Below are positions 41,291 through 51,159 of a stretch of 64,000 bases of DNA, piece after piece. The stretch lies in assembly GCA_020796225.1 (NCBI GenBank), contig CM036754.1:71595440-71659439 (forward strand), given 5' to 3'. Below the pieces are notes generated by a model. It was not told where the DNA came from, did no database searches, and was given only the letters and a program-made list of their open reading frames with translations. This DNA comes from Arion vulgaris. Its lineage: Eukaryota > Mollusca > Gastropoda > Stylommatophora > Arionidae. Numbering within the stretch: the first letter of the stretch is position 1; the number at the start of each line of letters is the position of its first letter. The position numbers and the translations under genes were made by a program.

Positions 41291-41395
41291 CACTGCTGTA
41301 TACTTTGCTTAATAAAGACCGTTAGGTCGAAACGTCGTTGTTTTTGCACTTTGTAAAACTACAGTACTTTGTTTTTACTTGTTTCGCTGTGTCAT
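41290..41395 (+). repeat. Hairpin-GAAAC motif repeat, copy 3
   Basis: cttaataaa, gacc-gtta-ggtc hairpin, gaaacgtcgttg; downstream ctttgtaaaactacagtact and cttgtttcgct match copy 1. Confidence 0.5.
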
Positions 41396-41925
41396 GACTA
41401 CACAAGCCTGGGAAGAGCTCGCTAGGGATACATCCAGCTCAAGACCGTGCGGTATGTTTTCTCAGAATGATGCAAGTCTTCGGAATGCCGCCCCTTACAT
41501 TTTTTTTCCTTTAAAATAACTTTCAATTGTAATTTTGATTTTGCTGCTTATGCCGCCCCTCTTACGGTTCCGCCTGATGCGGCCGCCTCCCTGCATCATA
41601 GCACGGCCCTGATCCAACTGGAGACAAGGCTCTGAAAATGGGTACCAGAACTGATGAAACTAGACTTTGACACATTGCTGATAGAAAATGTACCAAGATA
41701 AAGCACCCAAAAAGAAATCCACAATTGGCACAATTACATACATCATCTCTCAAGACTAACAGGATGTTATCAACATCATTTATTTGTCTATTGTCTGTCC
41801 CCAGGTGGATGATGGAATTGGTTGTCCACTCTTGTCGTTAAGCGTAGGGGAGGGATCTTTAATTTGCGTTCCAGTAAGAGATGAGTCGCCCTTGTTGTGT
41901 CATATCCGTTTTTATTTAGTGAGGT
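41396..41925. other. No recognised gene
   Basis: 41480-41620 contains two similar gccgcccctta/gccgcccctctta blocks; no TIR pair or frame I can support. Confidence 0.4.
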
Positions 41926-41928
41926 CTC

Positions 41929-42174
41929 GTCTGTGTGTTGCCGGGGAGCAAAGAATAGTAACACTGCGACCTACAGGGCATGTCGTAAGAGGCGACTACG
42001 GTAGGGCCTAGGGAAGCTACCTAGTAAATAAAAAGCATCGCAGAAATCGAATGTGCTGGCCTACTTGTGGGCGCGTAACTGGCACAACGTAAAATCGCTC
42101 TTAGGCTCAGATCACATACAAATCACTAAGAATGGTTGAACAAGTGGTTGGTATGGAGCGTTGGAAGAAGAAGG
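41929..42174 (+). mobile_element. SINE-A, near full length
   Basis: cgtctgtgtgttgccgggga to gagcgttggaagaagaagg, complete. The next array follows immediately. Confidence 0.9.
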
Positions 42175-42947
42175 TAGAGATTAACGATATACGGAGGCTG
42201 CTGGGGCTGTAAAAGATAGCTAAAGATAGGAAGACTTGGCATGAGTCTATGCTCAAACCGAGGTTTCAAAGACACATGAGAGAGAGAGAGAGCGAGAAAG
42301 AGAGAGATAGCTAAAGATAGGAAGACTTGGCATGAGTCTATGCTCAAACCGAGGTTTCAAAGACACATGAGAGAGAGAGAGCGAGAAAGAGAGAGATAGC
42401 TAAAGATAGGAAGACTTGGCATGAGTCTATGCTCAAACCGAGGTTTCAAAGACACATGAGAGAGAGAGAGAGAGAGAGAGAGATAGCTAAAGATAGGAAG
42501 ACTTGGCATGAGTCTATGCTCAAACCGAGGTTTCAAAGACACATGAGAGAGAGAGAGAGAGAGTGAGTGAGAGAGAAAGAGAGAGATAGCTAAAGATAGG
42601 AAGACTTGGCATGAGTGTGCCCAAACCAAGGTTTCAAAGACACATGAGAGAGAGAGAGAGAAAGAGAGTGAAAGAGAAAGAGAGAGATAGCTAAAGATAG
42701 GAAGACTTGGCATGAGTTACCCAAACCGAGGTTTCAAAGACACATAGAGAGAGAGAGAGAGAGTGAGGAGAGAGAAAGAGAGAGATAGCTAAAGATAGGA
42801 AGACTTGGCATGAGTGTGCCCAAACCAAGGTTTCAAAGACACATGAGAGAGAGAGAGAGAGAAAGAGAGTGAAAGAGAAAGAGAGAGATAGCTAAAGATA
42901 GGAAGACTTGGCATGAGTCTATGCTCAAACCGAGGTTTCAAAGACAC

Positions 42948-42985
<38 letters not shown>

Positions 42986-42988
42986 TAG
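42175..42988 (+). repeat. ~90-bp minisatellite from a LINE-K tail, about 9 units
   Basis: Each unit holds agatagctaaagataggaag, acttggcatgagtc and caaaccgaggtttcaaagac then a GA-rich spacer. The first part is the LINE-K C-terminus (compare agatagctagagataggaag, acttggtatgagt at 1.97 kb). Units are 80-97 bp; variation is mostly in GA-run length. Reverse-strand open frames are by-products. Confidence 0.92.
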
Positions 42989-43545
42989 AGAACAAATATA
43001 TACAAAGAGCTGAAATATAATTTGTACAGACTTTTATTCCTTTCTTGACATCATTTGTGAAGTGGCAAAATGCTTCTAAAATGAAACATGATAAATTGCA
43101 GCAATGTTGATGACATCAAGCAACAACAAACAAAACAATAAAAGAATGCAGGCGACCTCTTCTAACATACATATTTCCAACATTAAAAACCACAAATGTA
43201 AAAATAAAATTTCTCCTGCCATACAATGACAATAAAGAGGCAAAGACAAACATATAAATGAGATTTATATATAAAATTTAAATCAATTGTTAGTTTAATT
43301 TTTTTTAAATGAATTCATACAACAATTGCTGAGCATATTAAATGGGAAAAATAAGTTTATCAATTTCTTCTGAATAAATTTCAATGGATACGCATGAATG
43401 GTTTCTGGTTTCAAAATCGCAAGAGAGAAAATGTTTTGTTAAAAGCAATACGAAAATAATAGCATTGTTAATCATTCAAATTGAGGGCTACAAAATTGAA
43501 TGACATTTGCATATATCTATAATGAATGTTTAGATATAGACAATC
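42989..43545. other. No recognised gene
   Basis: AT-rich, no frame or repeat copy recognised. Confidence 0.4.
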
Positions 43546-43551
43546 AATCAC

Positions 43552-43855
43552 TCAAGTGCCATGCCTGCCGGCGTAGACGATCATGTCTCTCCACAACTCT
43601 CTCTCCTTGGTGCAGGTAATCAGTTTTGACGTCGATCTTTTGTCGAACCACAAAGTCAGACCATCCAACATCTTCACTCTCTGTCTTCCGCGATCTCTCT
43701 TTCCCTGAATTTTACCTGTTGTCACCAAATGCTCTAAATCTTCTCTTCGCATTATATGCCCGAAGAACCTTGATTGTCTGATTCTTATTCTTTTGATAAG
43801 GTTTCTTTGTGTAAGGCTGATTTAAAACCTCATCATTTGTTTTCTTCCTGTCCAT
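43552..43855 (-). mobile_element. LINE-S C-terminal fragment
   Basis: MRREDLEHLVTTGKIQGKRD, RGRQRVKMLDGLTLWFDKRS, LWRDMIVYAGRHGT: the end of a LINE polyprotein, 66 codons open. Upstream (right) residues include RKLIKRIRIRQSRFFGHIMR-like sequence. The same type is at 56.4 kb. Confidence 0.85.
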
Positions 43856-44347
43856 GGAATAGAGACAGTTGACATGTTAAAGAGACGATCGTGACAGAAT
43901 CAACACCTGGCATCCTCTATTTAACCTGTATACGGTTATACACACATGACAAAAACTTACGTAGCATAATACGCTTAAAAACAAAGTTTGAACAAAAGAA
44001 GTAAAGAGGTGAAAAGAAAATTAACAAAGGATAGAGAAAGATAAGAGAACAGACACAATGAGGGAGGGAGAGAAAATGTGTGAGGATGTCACATTGCATT
44101 TAACGATGTATATACACTGTCAAAAGTTAAATTTATATATTCTTACCTGTCTTATGTGTAACTAGCTACTCTACTCGGCTTCACACGGTAAATGTCATAT
44201 TCTAGTCAAATGTCATCACATAAATTCTTGTGATAAATTTGTGACAAATTATTGACCGAGACACATACGATAGTGTTATATAAAAGCAGGTTATCATGCT
44301 GATCAGGTCAGTAACATGTATTGGGGACTTCCCAAATTTGACATGTG
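43856..44347. other. No recognised gene
   Basis: No supported frame. 44040-44075 is GA-rich. Confidence 0.4.
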
Positions 44348-44357
44348 TTGAGGATAT

Positions 44358-44607
44358 GAAAAGAAAATCGTGGTATATCCTTTACAGTACGTAGCCATCA
44401 ATCGCCGAAAACGAGTCGTTGATTTTCCAGGCACCATTTATACGTTCATTAGTTTGCCATTGCTTTTTAAACGGTGAAATATTTGTATCTTTTTGTAAAA
44501 ATCCCACTGAAACGAATTTGCTTCCAAACTAGCCCACCGTGGGTTTTAACCAGGCACGCTTGGGTTTGTGATCGAGCTCACTAACGCTTGAGCTACAGAC
44601 GCCCACT
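44358..44607 (-). mobile_element. SINE-D, full length with perfect 10-bp TSD
   Basis: 250 bp bounded by ttgaggatat (44348-44357 and 44608-44617). Minus-strand order: gggcgtctgtagctcaagcg (A box), body, ctgtaaaggatataccacga, ttttc end. Reference copy for family D. Confidence 0.95.
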
Positions 44608-44689
44608 TTGAGGATATACACACCGCAATTGTAAATCGTTGACTAATTTAACACGGGTTAAAATCTTTTAAAAAGTCGCATACTGTTTT

Positions 44690-44950
44690 CTCTGAAGCGA
44701 TTGAGGAATTTTAAGACCCCGGAGCCAATGGATATTATTAATAAATATACAGTGAGCTAGTACTGGGAGCTTCGAAAAAACCCACAAATTACCAAACCAC
44801 GATTCGAAATCAAACTGTCTTACGGTATCCATTGCCTATCCTACAGGCGAGTCATTTTAATAACACAACCAGCTTTTAAAAAAAACTTCACTAAGTCATG
44901 AAATTAATAAACAGCGTCGTGTGCTGAACACAGAACAATCAGGTGAGATT
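44690..44950 (-). mobile_element. SINE-L, diverged
   Basis: gagcttcgaaaaaacccaca, accacgattcgaaatcaaac (reverse B box), ttgcctatcctacagg and gaacacagaacaatcaggt match the left arm at 16.75-16.96 kb. Confidence 0.6.
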
Positions 44951-45154
44951 CGACCATTTCTCTGCATCGTTATAATTATTATGTCCCTTTGATCTTAAGT
45001 ATCTAATTTGCATCACATGCTGTTTGTGAATCTGTTAACTTTAATGTGCTCTTTATCTTAATCAAATTATAACTGGGAAGTGGAACAACAGAGTGAAAAT
45101 AGTCAGTTATCGAGTTGAAAATAGTCATGTTTATCTAGAAATTATAGCATAAAT

Positions 45155-45413
45155 GAAAATCGTAGCATATCCTTTACAGGACGTAACCATCAACCACAGT
45201 AAACGAGTTGTTGATTTTCTAGGCACCACTTATACGTTCAGTAGTTTGCCAATGCTTTCTGAACGGTGTGGTCTATTTTTACCTTTTGTAAAAATCCCAC
45301 GGAAACGAATTTGCTTTCACCGAATTTGAATCCCACCGTGGGGTTTGAACCAGGTACGCTTGGGTTTATAATCGAGCTCACTACCGCTTGAGCTACAGAC
45401 GCTCACCAGACGC
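45155..45413 (-). mobile_element. SINE-D, full length with perfect 11-bp TSD
   Basis: Bounded by atagcataaat (45144-45154 and 45414-45424). Contains a small internal duplication of the gaatttg.. stretch near 45308-45332. Confidence 0.95.
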
Positions 45414-45749
45414 ATAGCATAAATAAGATGTGAAAATGCCATAAGTCCAGGCAGCCTCTACGTTCGAGTTTTTCCTGTGACACAACAATTTTGTGTTTTA
45501 TAGTTAGGATAATGTAGTCATGGCAACCTGTCGTCTTCTACTTTGCCAGCTACAGCTAAAAAATGGTTTTCCAATATTTTTAAAAAAAAATGATACAGCA
45601 GAGAAAGTACGACAAAGGACATCATCATTGACATGGACAATGATTATTGACAAGTCATTCCTTCAGGGGAACCACTATCACACATAGCCAATAATAACTA
45701 GGCGTCTGCTGCTACAACTCTAACTACTGCTACTACTAAAAAAAAGTTA

Positions 45750-46297
45750 ATTACATATCCTTTACAGGACTTTGCGAATCAACCCCAGCTTTTAATGATG
45801 TTTTTTCGCCCGAGTGGTTACCGGGGCCCAAATTTGGGGTGTAAAGAATAGAACCACTGTTACCTGCCATGCATGTCGTAAGAGGCGTCTAAGGAGGTTT
45901 GGCTGAAATCGGATGCATGTGTCCTAAATGCGTAGAAGTCTATGCGTTTAGGGGCCTACCAAACCAATGTGCAACGTATACACGTTCTTGGCAAAGATCA
46001 AACATATCGCAAAGTGTGATTCAAATTGGTCGTAAAGAACGAACGCAAAGAAGAAGGAGAACGATGTTTTTGATTTTTCTAGGCATTATTACGTTCAGTA
46101 GTTTGCATTATTACGTTCAGTAGTTTGCATTATTACGTTCAGTAGTTTGCCTTTGCTTTCTGAACGGGTGGTGCCATCGTCCTTTTGTTAAAATCCACGC
46201 GAAACAATTTGCAACCAAATTGTCCGCAGCGTGATTCGAACTCAGAACGTCGGAGTTAATAGACCGAGTCACTAACTCCTAAGCCACAGATGACACC
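45750..46297 (-). mobile_element. SINE-E, interrupted by SINE-C
   Basis: 3' part at 45750-45805 (ttacatatcctttacaggac, aaccccagcttttaatgatg), then a SINE-C insertion, then the rest from 46060 to the reverse A box ctaagccacagatgac. Inside, gcattattacgttcagtagttt is repeated three times (46085-46150). Confidence 0.87.
45806..46059 (+). mobile_element. SINE-C, full length with 12-bp TSD
   Basis: 254 bp from cgcccgagtggttaccgggg to gcaaagaagaagg. Flanked by aatgatgttttt (45794-45805) and aacgatgttttt (46060-46071). The insertion lies in the SINE-E body, so SINE-E is older here. Confidence 0.93.
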
Positions 46298-46498
46298 CTG
46301 CTACTACTATAGCTTTACATGTGTGTGGTTGTTCATGTTTAAAAGAGCTGTTTATAGCAAAAAACCGCACACAGACAAAATATTGCTCGAACCAGCAGAC
46401 TTGATTGGCAAAGTAATAAAAAGAACAGCAAACACTATAAAATATACAGTGATAGATAAGACGACTTACATTATTAACTACAATAAGAAGTTGCAGAC

Positions 46499-46842
46499 CA
46501 TAGGTTTCCAAAGTGGGCGTACACCCCCAGTAGGCGCTGAATCCTTCTAGGGTGGGGGCGCGTAATGGGTTCAGAAGCATTTGGGGGCGTTCAGGTGATT
46601 AGGGTCGGTGGCTCCTTAAAAAGAAATTAATAATATATATTTTTAAAATAAATTATTTTCGTGATTTTGTGATTGAATAATCATTTCAAATTTGAATTCT
46701 GCATTTTAATTAATCTTATGCCCGTCTTACACCATCCATTTTTTCATCAATTTTCTATTTCATGTATGTAATCATTTGAAAATTGACCATGTATGACAGA
46801 AATATATATATCAATTTTTTATGTCAAAGAGAAAATAGAGCA

Positions 46843-46928
<86 letters not shown>

Positions 46929-47010
46929 GGGGAGAGAGAAGAAAGGAAGCGTTACAAAGTTTATGTCGTGCAAAGTGGTCCGGAGGGCCGAAAAGTATTG
47001 GGAACCTGTG
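46499..47010. mobile_element. hAT-like element with internal TA microsatellite
   Basis: Ends are cataggtttccaaagtgggc and (reversed) cacaggttcccaatac: about 13 of 16 bases match as inverted repeats. Flanks ttgcagac (46491-46498) and ttgtagac (47011-47018) look like an 8-bp target duplication. The near-terminal gggcgtacacccccag block is typical of some hAT non-autonomous elements. No transposase frame. The TA run at 46843-46919 lies inside. Confidence 0.75.
46843..46919. repeat. TA dinucleotide repeat, about 38 units
   Basis: Uninterrupted TA run, then TG units; the longest microsatellite in the window. Confidence 0.98.
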
Positions 47011-47234
47011 TTGTAGACGAACAAGATAGTTAGTCACTGAACTTCAATCTAATGTAGTTCCCAATCCCTTAAAAAATAACTTTCTTTTCTCATATTTGGC
47101 ACGGTACGGCATACAATAGAGTTGACGACATCAGCCAAATTCATTGTGATTCCCCCTCTCTCTCCCATTCGCTTATTTATCTTAAAGTATACAAATATTA
47201 CACTAATTAATATTATTCTTTCTTTATTTTGTCT

Positions 47235-47640
47235 TTCTCTGCTTTTTAGTCATTAGGCGTAGCAGGTTTAACTGATGATTTCTGAGATAGTGCACGCTCG
47301 TTCGCTTAATATACTGTAGTATTGTGAAGTTTTAAGATGGCTGTAACTCTTGTAATTCATCTTTTTCTTGGTCTGCCCCTTCCTCTTGATGATTCCATTT
47401 TCAGGTTGAATGCTCTTACAACTGGTGTACTCTGGTTCATTCTCACCGAGTGGCCAAACCATTTGAGTCTCTGTTTTTCAATGAATCTAACAACCGTTGC
47501 TCAACTGTTCTTCTAATTTCCTCATTTCTTATTTGATCTCTTTTTGTTTTATTTACCGTTTTCCTCAAACATCCCATTTCACAGATGTTAATTTCCCCTT
47601 CTTGTTCTTTTATCAGTGTCTAAGTTTGGCACTGGTAGCA
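47235..47640 (-). mobile_element. LINE-H C-terminal fragment
   Basis: Minus strand: FIEKQRLKWFGHSVRMNQST-like residues in broken frames near 47450, GIIKRKGQTKKKM, then ERACTISEIIS stop and TCYA, parallel to 17.9 kb (ERALSRKPIIS stop TCYA). Confidence 0.75.
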
Positions 47641-47995
47641 TTGTGTTGACATGAAGATTGTTAATATTATAATATAGTCAAATCACACGCACACTAAGTA
47701 GCTAGAATGGATAAAACTAGAATAACATTTATGAGACAATGGATATAGAATGTCTATCAAATGAGATGAAAGTAACAGTGAGAGACACAAGTCAATATAC
47801 AAATACCAAAACGTGATATAAATTAGCGAGACAAAACCAAAAGTAATGGAACAAAATGAGGACAATTTCCTGAGAGAACTGGTACACACACTACGCGTAC
47901 TTACTAACATATTAATTATAATCTGATGAAAGTATTGTTTCATAAAACTAACAAAATATGAGCACGGTTTTTATATTATTTAACAGAAAATGAAT
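47641..47995. other. No recognised gene
   Basis: AT-rich; an 86-codon minus frame (47943-47683) has no recognisable features. Confidence 0.4.
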
Positions 47996-48490
47996 ACATT
48001 CATCAGAAGCAGAGTTGGCATAACTTCATGCACCGAATACATCGAAAGACAACAAATGCAGCGGTTTGGACATTTAATGAGAATGGGATACAACCAGTGG
48101 CGGCTCGTCATTAAGGGTCAGTGGGGCCAGCCCCACCAAAAATCTTGTATAACTAATGTTTAAATACTAATATATAACTTAACCTAAAACCATGAGTTTT
48201 CCGAAAATATTTATCCAGCCCTACCATAAAAAATTATCACGAGCCGCCACTGGATACAACCAATCACCACTAACAGTATACAATAAAAAGAGATCAGGTA
48301 CTAGAGCGAAAGGAAGACCAAGAAAAAGATGGATAGACAATACCAAAACAACACTACATAAACACGGATATAACACAACAAGGGCGACTCATCTGGCCAT
48401 GGAACGCAAATTAAAGCTCCTACCCCTACGCTTAACTGCAAGAGTGGACAACCAACTCCATCATCCACCTGGAGATAGACAATAGACAGA
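47996..48490 (+). mobile_element. LINE-H C-terminus interrupted by a MITE
   Basis: Before the insert: FIRSRVGITSCTEYIERQQM, QRFGHLMRMGYN. After: YNQSPLTVYNKKRSGTRAKG, RPRKRWIDNTKTTLHKHGYN and MERKLKLLPLRLTA. The gatacaac target duplication encodes the repeated residues at the junction, so the LINE was continuous here before the MITE arrived. Confidence 0.88.
48095..48252. mobile_element. hAT-type MITE (family K), copy 4
   Basis: 158 bp, TIRs cagtggcggctcgt / acgagccgccactg, perfect 8-bp duplication gatacaac (48087-48094, 48253-48260). Subfamily of the copy at 8.7 kb (shared ataacttaacc and aaaccatga). Confidence 0.95.
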
Positions 48491-48567
48491 AAATGACATA
48501 CTATTTCCTGTTACAAGTCGTACCGTTTTATATAAAAATACAAGCAATGTAACTCTTGCAATAAGGA

Positions 48568-48686
48568 CGATATGCGTTTAGGGCCTACCAAACTAATGTG
48601 CAACGTGTACACGTTCTTGGCAAAGATCAAGCATATCACAAAGAGTGATTAAAATTGGTCGTAAAGAACGAACGCAAAGAAGAAGA
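48568..48686 (+). mobile_element. SINE-C, 3' half
   Basis: gatatgcgtttagggcctac to gaacgaacgcaaagaagaag; 5'-truncated. Confidence 0.85.
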
Positions 48687-48689
48687 GGA

Positions 48690-48998
48690 TGATATCACGA
48701 GTTGGTAGCTGCTATGTACTTATATTTTTGGAAGCTTAGTGGGCAGAGTGATTTCATATTAAACTTATATAATTGTTTTGGTTCGATCGTCAGGTGAAGA
48801 GATATTTTCGATAGCAAAATATTCTCGGGTCAACGCGGTATCGAATACTAGAGTGACTGACTCACTCTCGCAAGTAAAGCTGTACAGCAAGTAAATGAGT
48901 ACCGAGTGATATCGACAATATTCACCCATACTCAACTGTGCAGTTGATCAAGAAATTGACGCATAACAAAGTCTATTCTTCAGTTTCAGTTTGGAATA
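48690..48998. other. No recognised feature
   Basis: Unassigned sequence. Confidence 0.35.
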
Positions 48999-49090
48999 TC
49001 TTCATTGCACTCCGGACATGTCCATAGGTGCTTCGATCTCCTTCGTGATATCTCCAACAGCGTCCAGCGACTGACAGTACCTAATTCTTA
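48999..49090 (-). repeat. Family-M end
   Basis: tcattgcactccggacatgt and ccataggtgcttcgatctcc reverse-match the end of the 112-codon frame at 18.08 kb (actccggacatgtccatatg). Confidence 0.65.
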
Positions 49091-49154
49091 ATATTCTCCA
49101 ATCCTGTTTTGCCTTACAGCCTTAGGACAAGAAGAGATTTCTAGAACGGGCTTT

Positions 49155-49460
49155 TGTGTGCGCTTCATAAATAATGTCTTTCGTCGCCTCTGTTATCTCT
49201 GGGTCCACCTTTTGCTTTGTATCGGAGTAACATTTCTCTTTGAGATGCAATGTCTGTTGGTAATCTGCTTATATGTCCGAACCATTTAATTTGTTGTTTC
49301 TTGATGAAGTTCAGTACTGATGTTTTACCAACTTTTTTCCTGATGTCTTCATTCTGAACCGATCTCTTCTTGTTAATCCCAGCATTCTGCATAGACACTT
49401 CATCTCTGTCGTGACTAGTTTTCTTCTATCACTTGATATCAGCGATCAGGTTTGGCGTTG
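49155..49460 (-). mobile_element. LINE-H C-terminal fragment
   Basis: KKRSVQNEDIRKKVGKTSVL, NFIKKQQIKWFGHISRLPTD, then a KAKGGPRDNR-type Arg stretch; 77 codons open (49398-49165). Confidence 0.85.
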
Positions 49461-49607
49461 ATAGTTTAATGTGGGGACAAAGTATTGCCCGATATAACTC
49501 ATGTTATGTCAACATAATCTTTCATTGCTACTTCTCTAGTGTGAACTGTTTACTATAGCTTTACTTAACGTCATGAATTGTTTGGCTTACTTTAGCTGAT
49601 TAAAGTT

Positions 49608-50142
49608 AAAGTTAATTGCATATCCTTTACAGGACTTTGCGAATCAACCCCAGCTTTTAAACGCTGTTTGTGATTTTCTAGGCATTATTACGTTTAGTAG
49701 TTTGCCATTGCTTTCTGAACGGATGGTGCAATTATTACGCTTCATTGACACCTGCAAGCGTGATCTAACTTCATGCGGCATAGACAAAGAACACTGCAAA
49801 GACAGCTGGCCAAAGACAGGCAAGCATGGCGAGCGGCAGTGAGGGCGGCTCAAAAAGAAAAGAAGAAAACAACATCACATGTGGAGGCAAAAGAGAGCGC
49901 AGAGAGAACATCCTATGTATCAGCTCCAGTTTTACCTGCATGCAACTGTGGCAAGGAGTGCCACTCCAGAATAGGCCATTACAGCCACAAGAAACATTGT
50001 GATTCAACGCAGAACATACTACGTGACACAAGACCTATTGTCTCCTGAGACAAAGAGGCCAATGATGAGTTTGCAATTGCTTTCTGAATGGGTGGTGCCA
50101 TCGTCCTTTCGTAAAAATCCACGCGAAACAATTTGCAACCAA
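49608..50142 (-). mobile_element. SINE-E pieces around a LINE insert
   Basis: Left piece 49608-49730 (ttaattgcatatcctttaca to gctttctgaacggatggtgc) and right piece 50068-50142 (gtttgcaattgctttctgaa to aaacaatttgcaaccaaa). About 29 bp around tgctttctgaa are present in both pieces, either a long duplication at the insertion or two overlapping SINE-E copies. Confidence 0.8.
49731..50067 (+). mobile_element. LINE C-terminus with Cys/His tail
   Basis: An open frame of 91 codons (49773-50048): RTLQRQLAKDRQAWRAAVRA, AQKEKKKTTSHVEAKESAER, then VLPACNCGKECHSRIGHYSH and KKHC. The C-x-C...H...H/C spacing resembles the zinc-finger-like end of some LINE polyproteins. The frame is intact to its stop. Confidence 0.8.
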
Positions 50143-50368
50143 ACTGATTAAATTATATTAATTAAAACTTACATATCGGTGTTCTAATATCAACGGTGTA
50201 ACAGACTTTATTCTTCATGGGCTATAAGTAAAAAAATAAGTATATGAACCCTTGTTATAATAGCCGTCCATCGCAAAGTGATGATGACAACAGCCTCAGA
50301 CGTGTGCTACTGCACCTTTTTGGAGTGTGCGGAGGTGATTTAGAGTCCAATCCTAGAACACAATCCCC
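50143..50368. other. Unassigned, with a possible LINE 5' remnant
   Basis: The 103-codon plus-strand frame at 50244-50555 begins NSRPSQSDDDNSLRRVLLHL then FGVCGGDLESNPRTQS; the second part, GDLESNPRTQ, resembles short motifs near the start of LINE ORFs (GDVESNPGP-like). This is only a resemblance. Confidence 0.35.
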
Positions 50369-50640
50369 TACCACCGGTGGGGCATACATGATGTGGGTGG
50401 TTTTCTTTTCGCACGCTCGTTTTCTCTGTCAGTGGCACGACGATTCTCAACTATGCGAGTTCCACTTGTGTTATTACAGCGCCACATTTGGTGATCTGGT
50501 GCCAGGGATTCCCAGGGCGTCGTGTCTATATCAAAGGATTTCAGATACACTTTAAGAGTGTCTTTAAAGCGTTTTTTCTGTCCACCAGCTAAAAGTCTGC
50601 CCCGTTCAAGCTCACCATACATCTACAGGTACTCTTGTTA
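50369..50640 (-). mobile_element. LINE C-terminal fragment
   Basis: MYGELERGRLLAGGQKKRFK, DTLKVYLKSFDIDTTPWESL, then ATDRENERAKRKPP: the conserved C-terminal helix region of a LINE ORF2. An 84-codon open stretch. Compare 40.57 kb. Confidence 0.85.
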
Positions 50641-51155
50641 TACCACGTGGTATATAGGGTAATACGGTGTTAGGTCCGAATTTTTCATTGACCATCGGCA
50701 CATGATGATGATGTTGTCAACTTCACGCCAATCGCCTTTACTTCCCAGTGTTTTACCTGGTACCGAATTCATGCTCGGTTGACATGAGAGCTGTTTCGGT
50801 CGAAAAAAATCCAGATCTATAATGACCATTAATATGATTTATTTGATGAGCGTACGTAAGTTCTTGTGAGATCAAATACTGATATACATTTTGGTCCAGT
50901 AATAATCTTTCCAACTTTAGATTTAAATCAACATTTTATTGGCGCCTAATTCAGTCAAATAAAACTCGAGTTGGCATGACTATTTATTCCCGTTACCCGG
51001 GCAAACACGAATGTGGCCAAAATGAATCATATGAACCACTAAAAAAAATAATTTAAAAAAACGATGAAACATTTAACAGCAGACGCAAATGTAAAATAAT
51101 GACAATGAAATTATCAGCAATGAAACAAAAAAAAAAAATTAAATATATGCAAAGT
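50641..51155. other. No recognised gene
   Basis: AT-rich with A-runs; no support for a coding region. Confidence 0.4.
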
Positions 51156-51159
51156 TGAA

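Noticed and set aside
42126..42995. Minus-strand frames rich in Ser-Leu repeats
   Set aside because: Produced by GA-rich spacers and the LINE-K tail array; not a membrane or secreted protein.
46783..47037. Frames of repeated Ile-Tyr
   Set aside because: Translation of a TA microsatellite.
50244..50555. 103-codon plus frame with GDLESNPRTQS as a 2A-like or LINE N-terminal motif
   Set aside because: Most of it is antisense to a clear LINE C-terminal fragment on the minus strand; the motif lacks the final NPGP, so self-cleavage activity is not supported.
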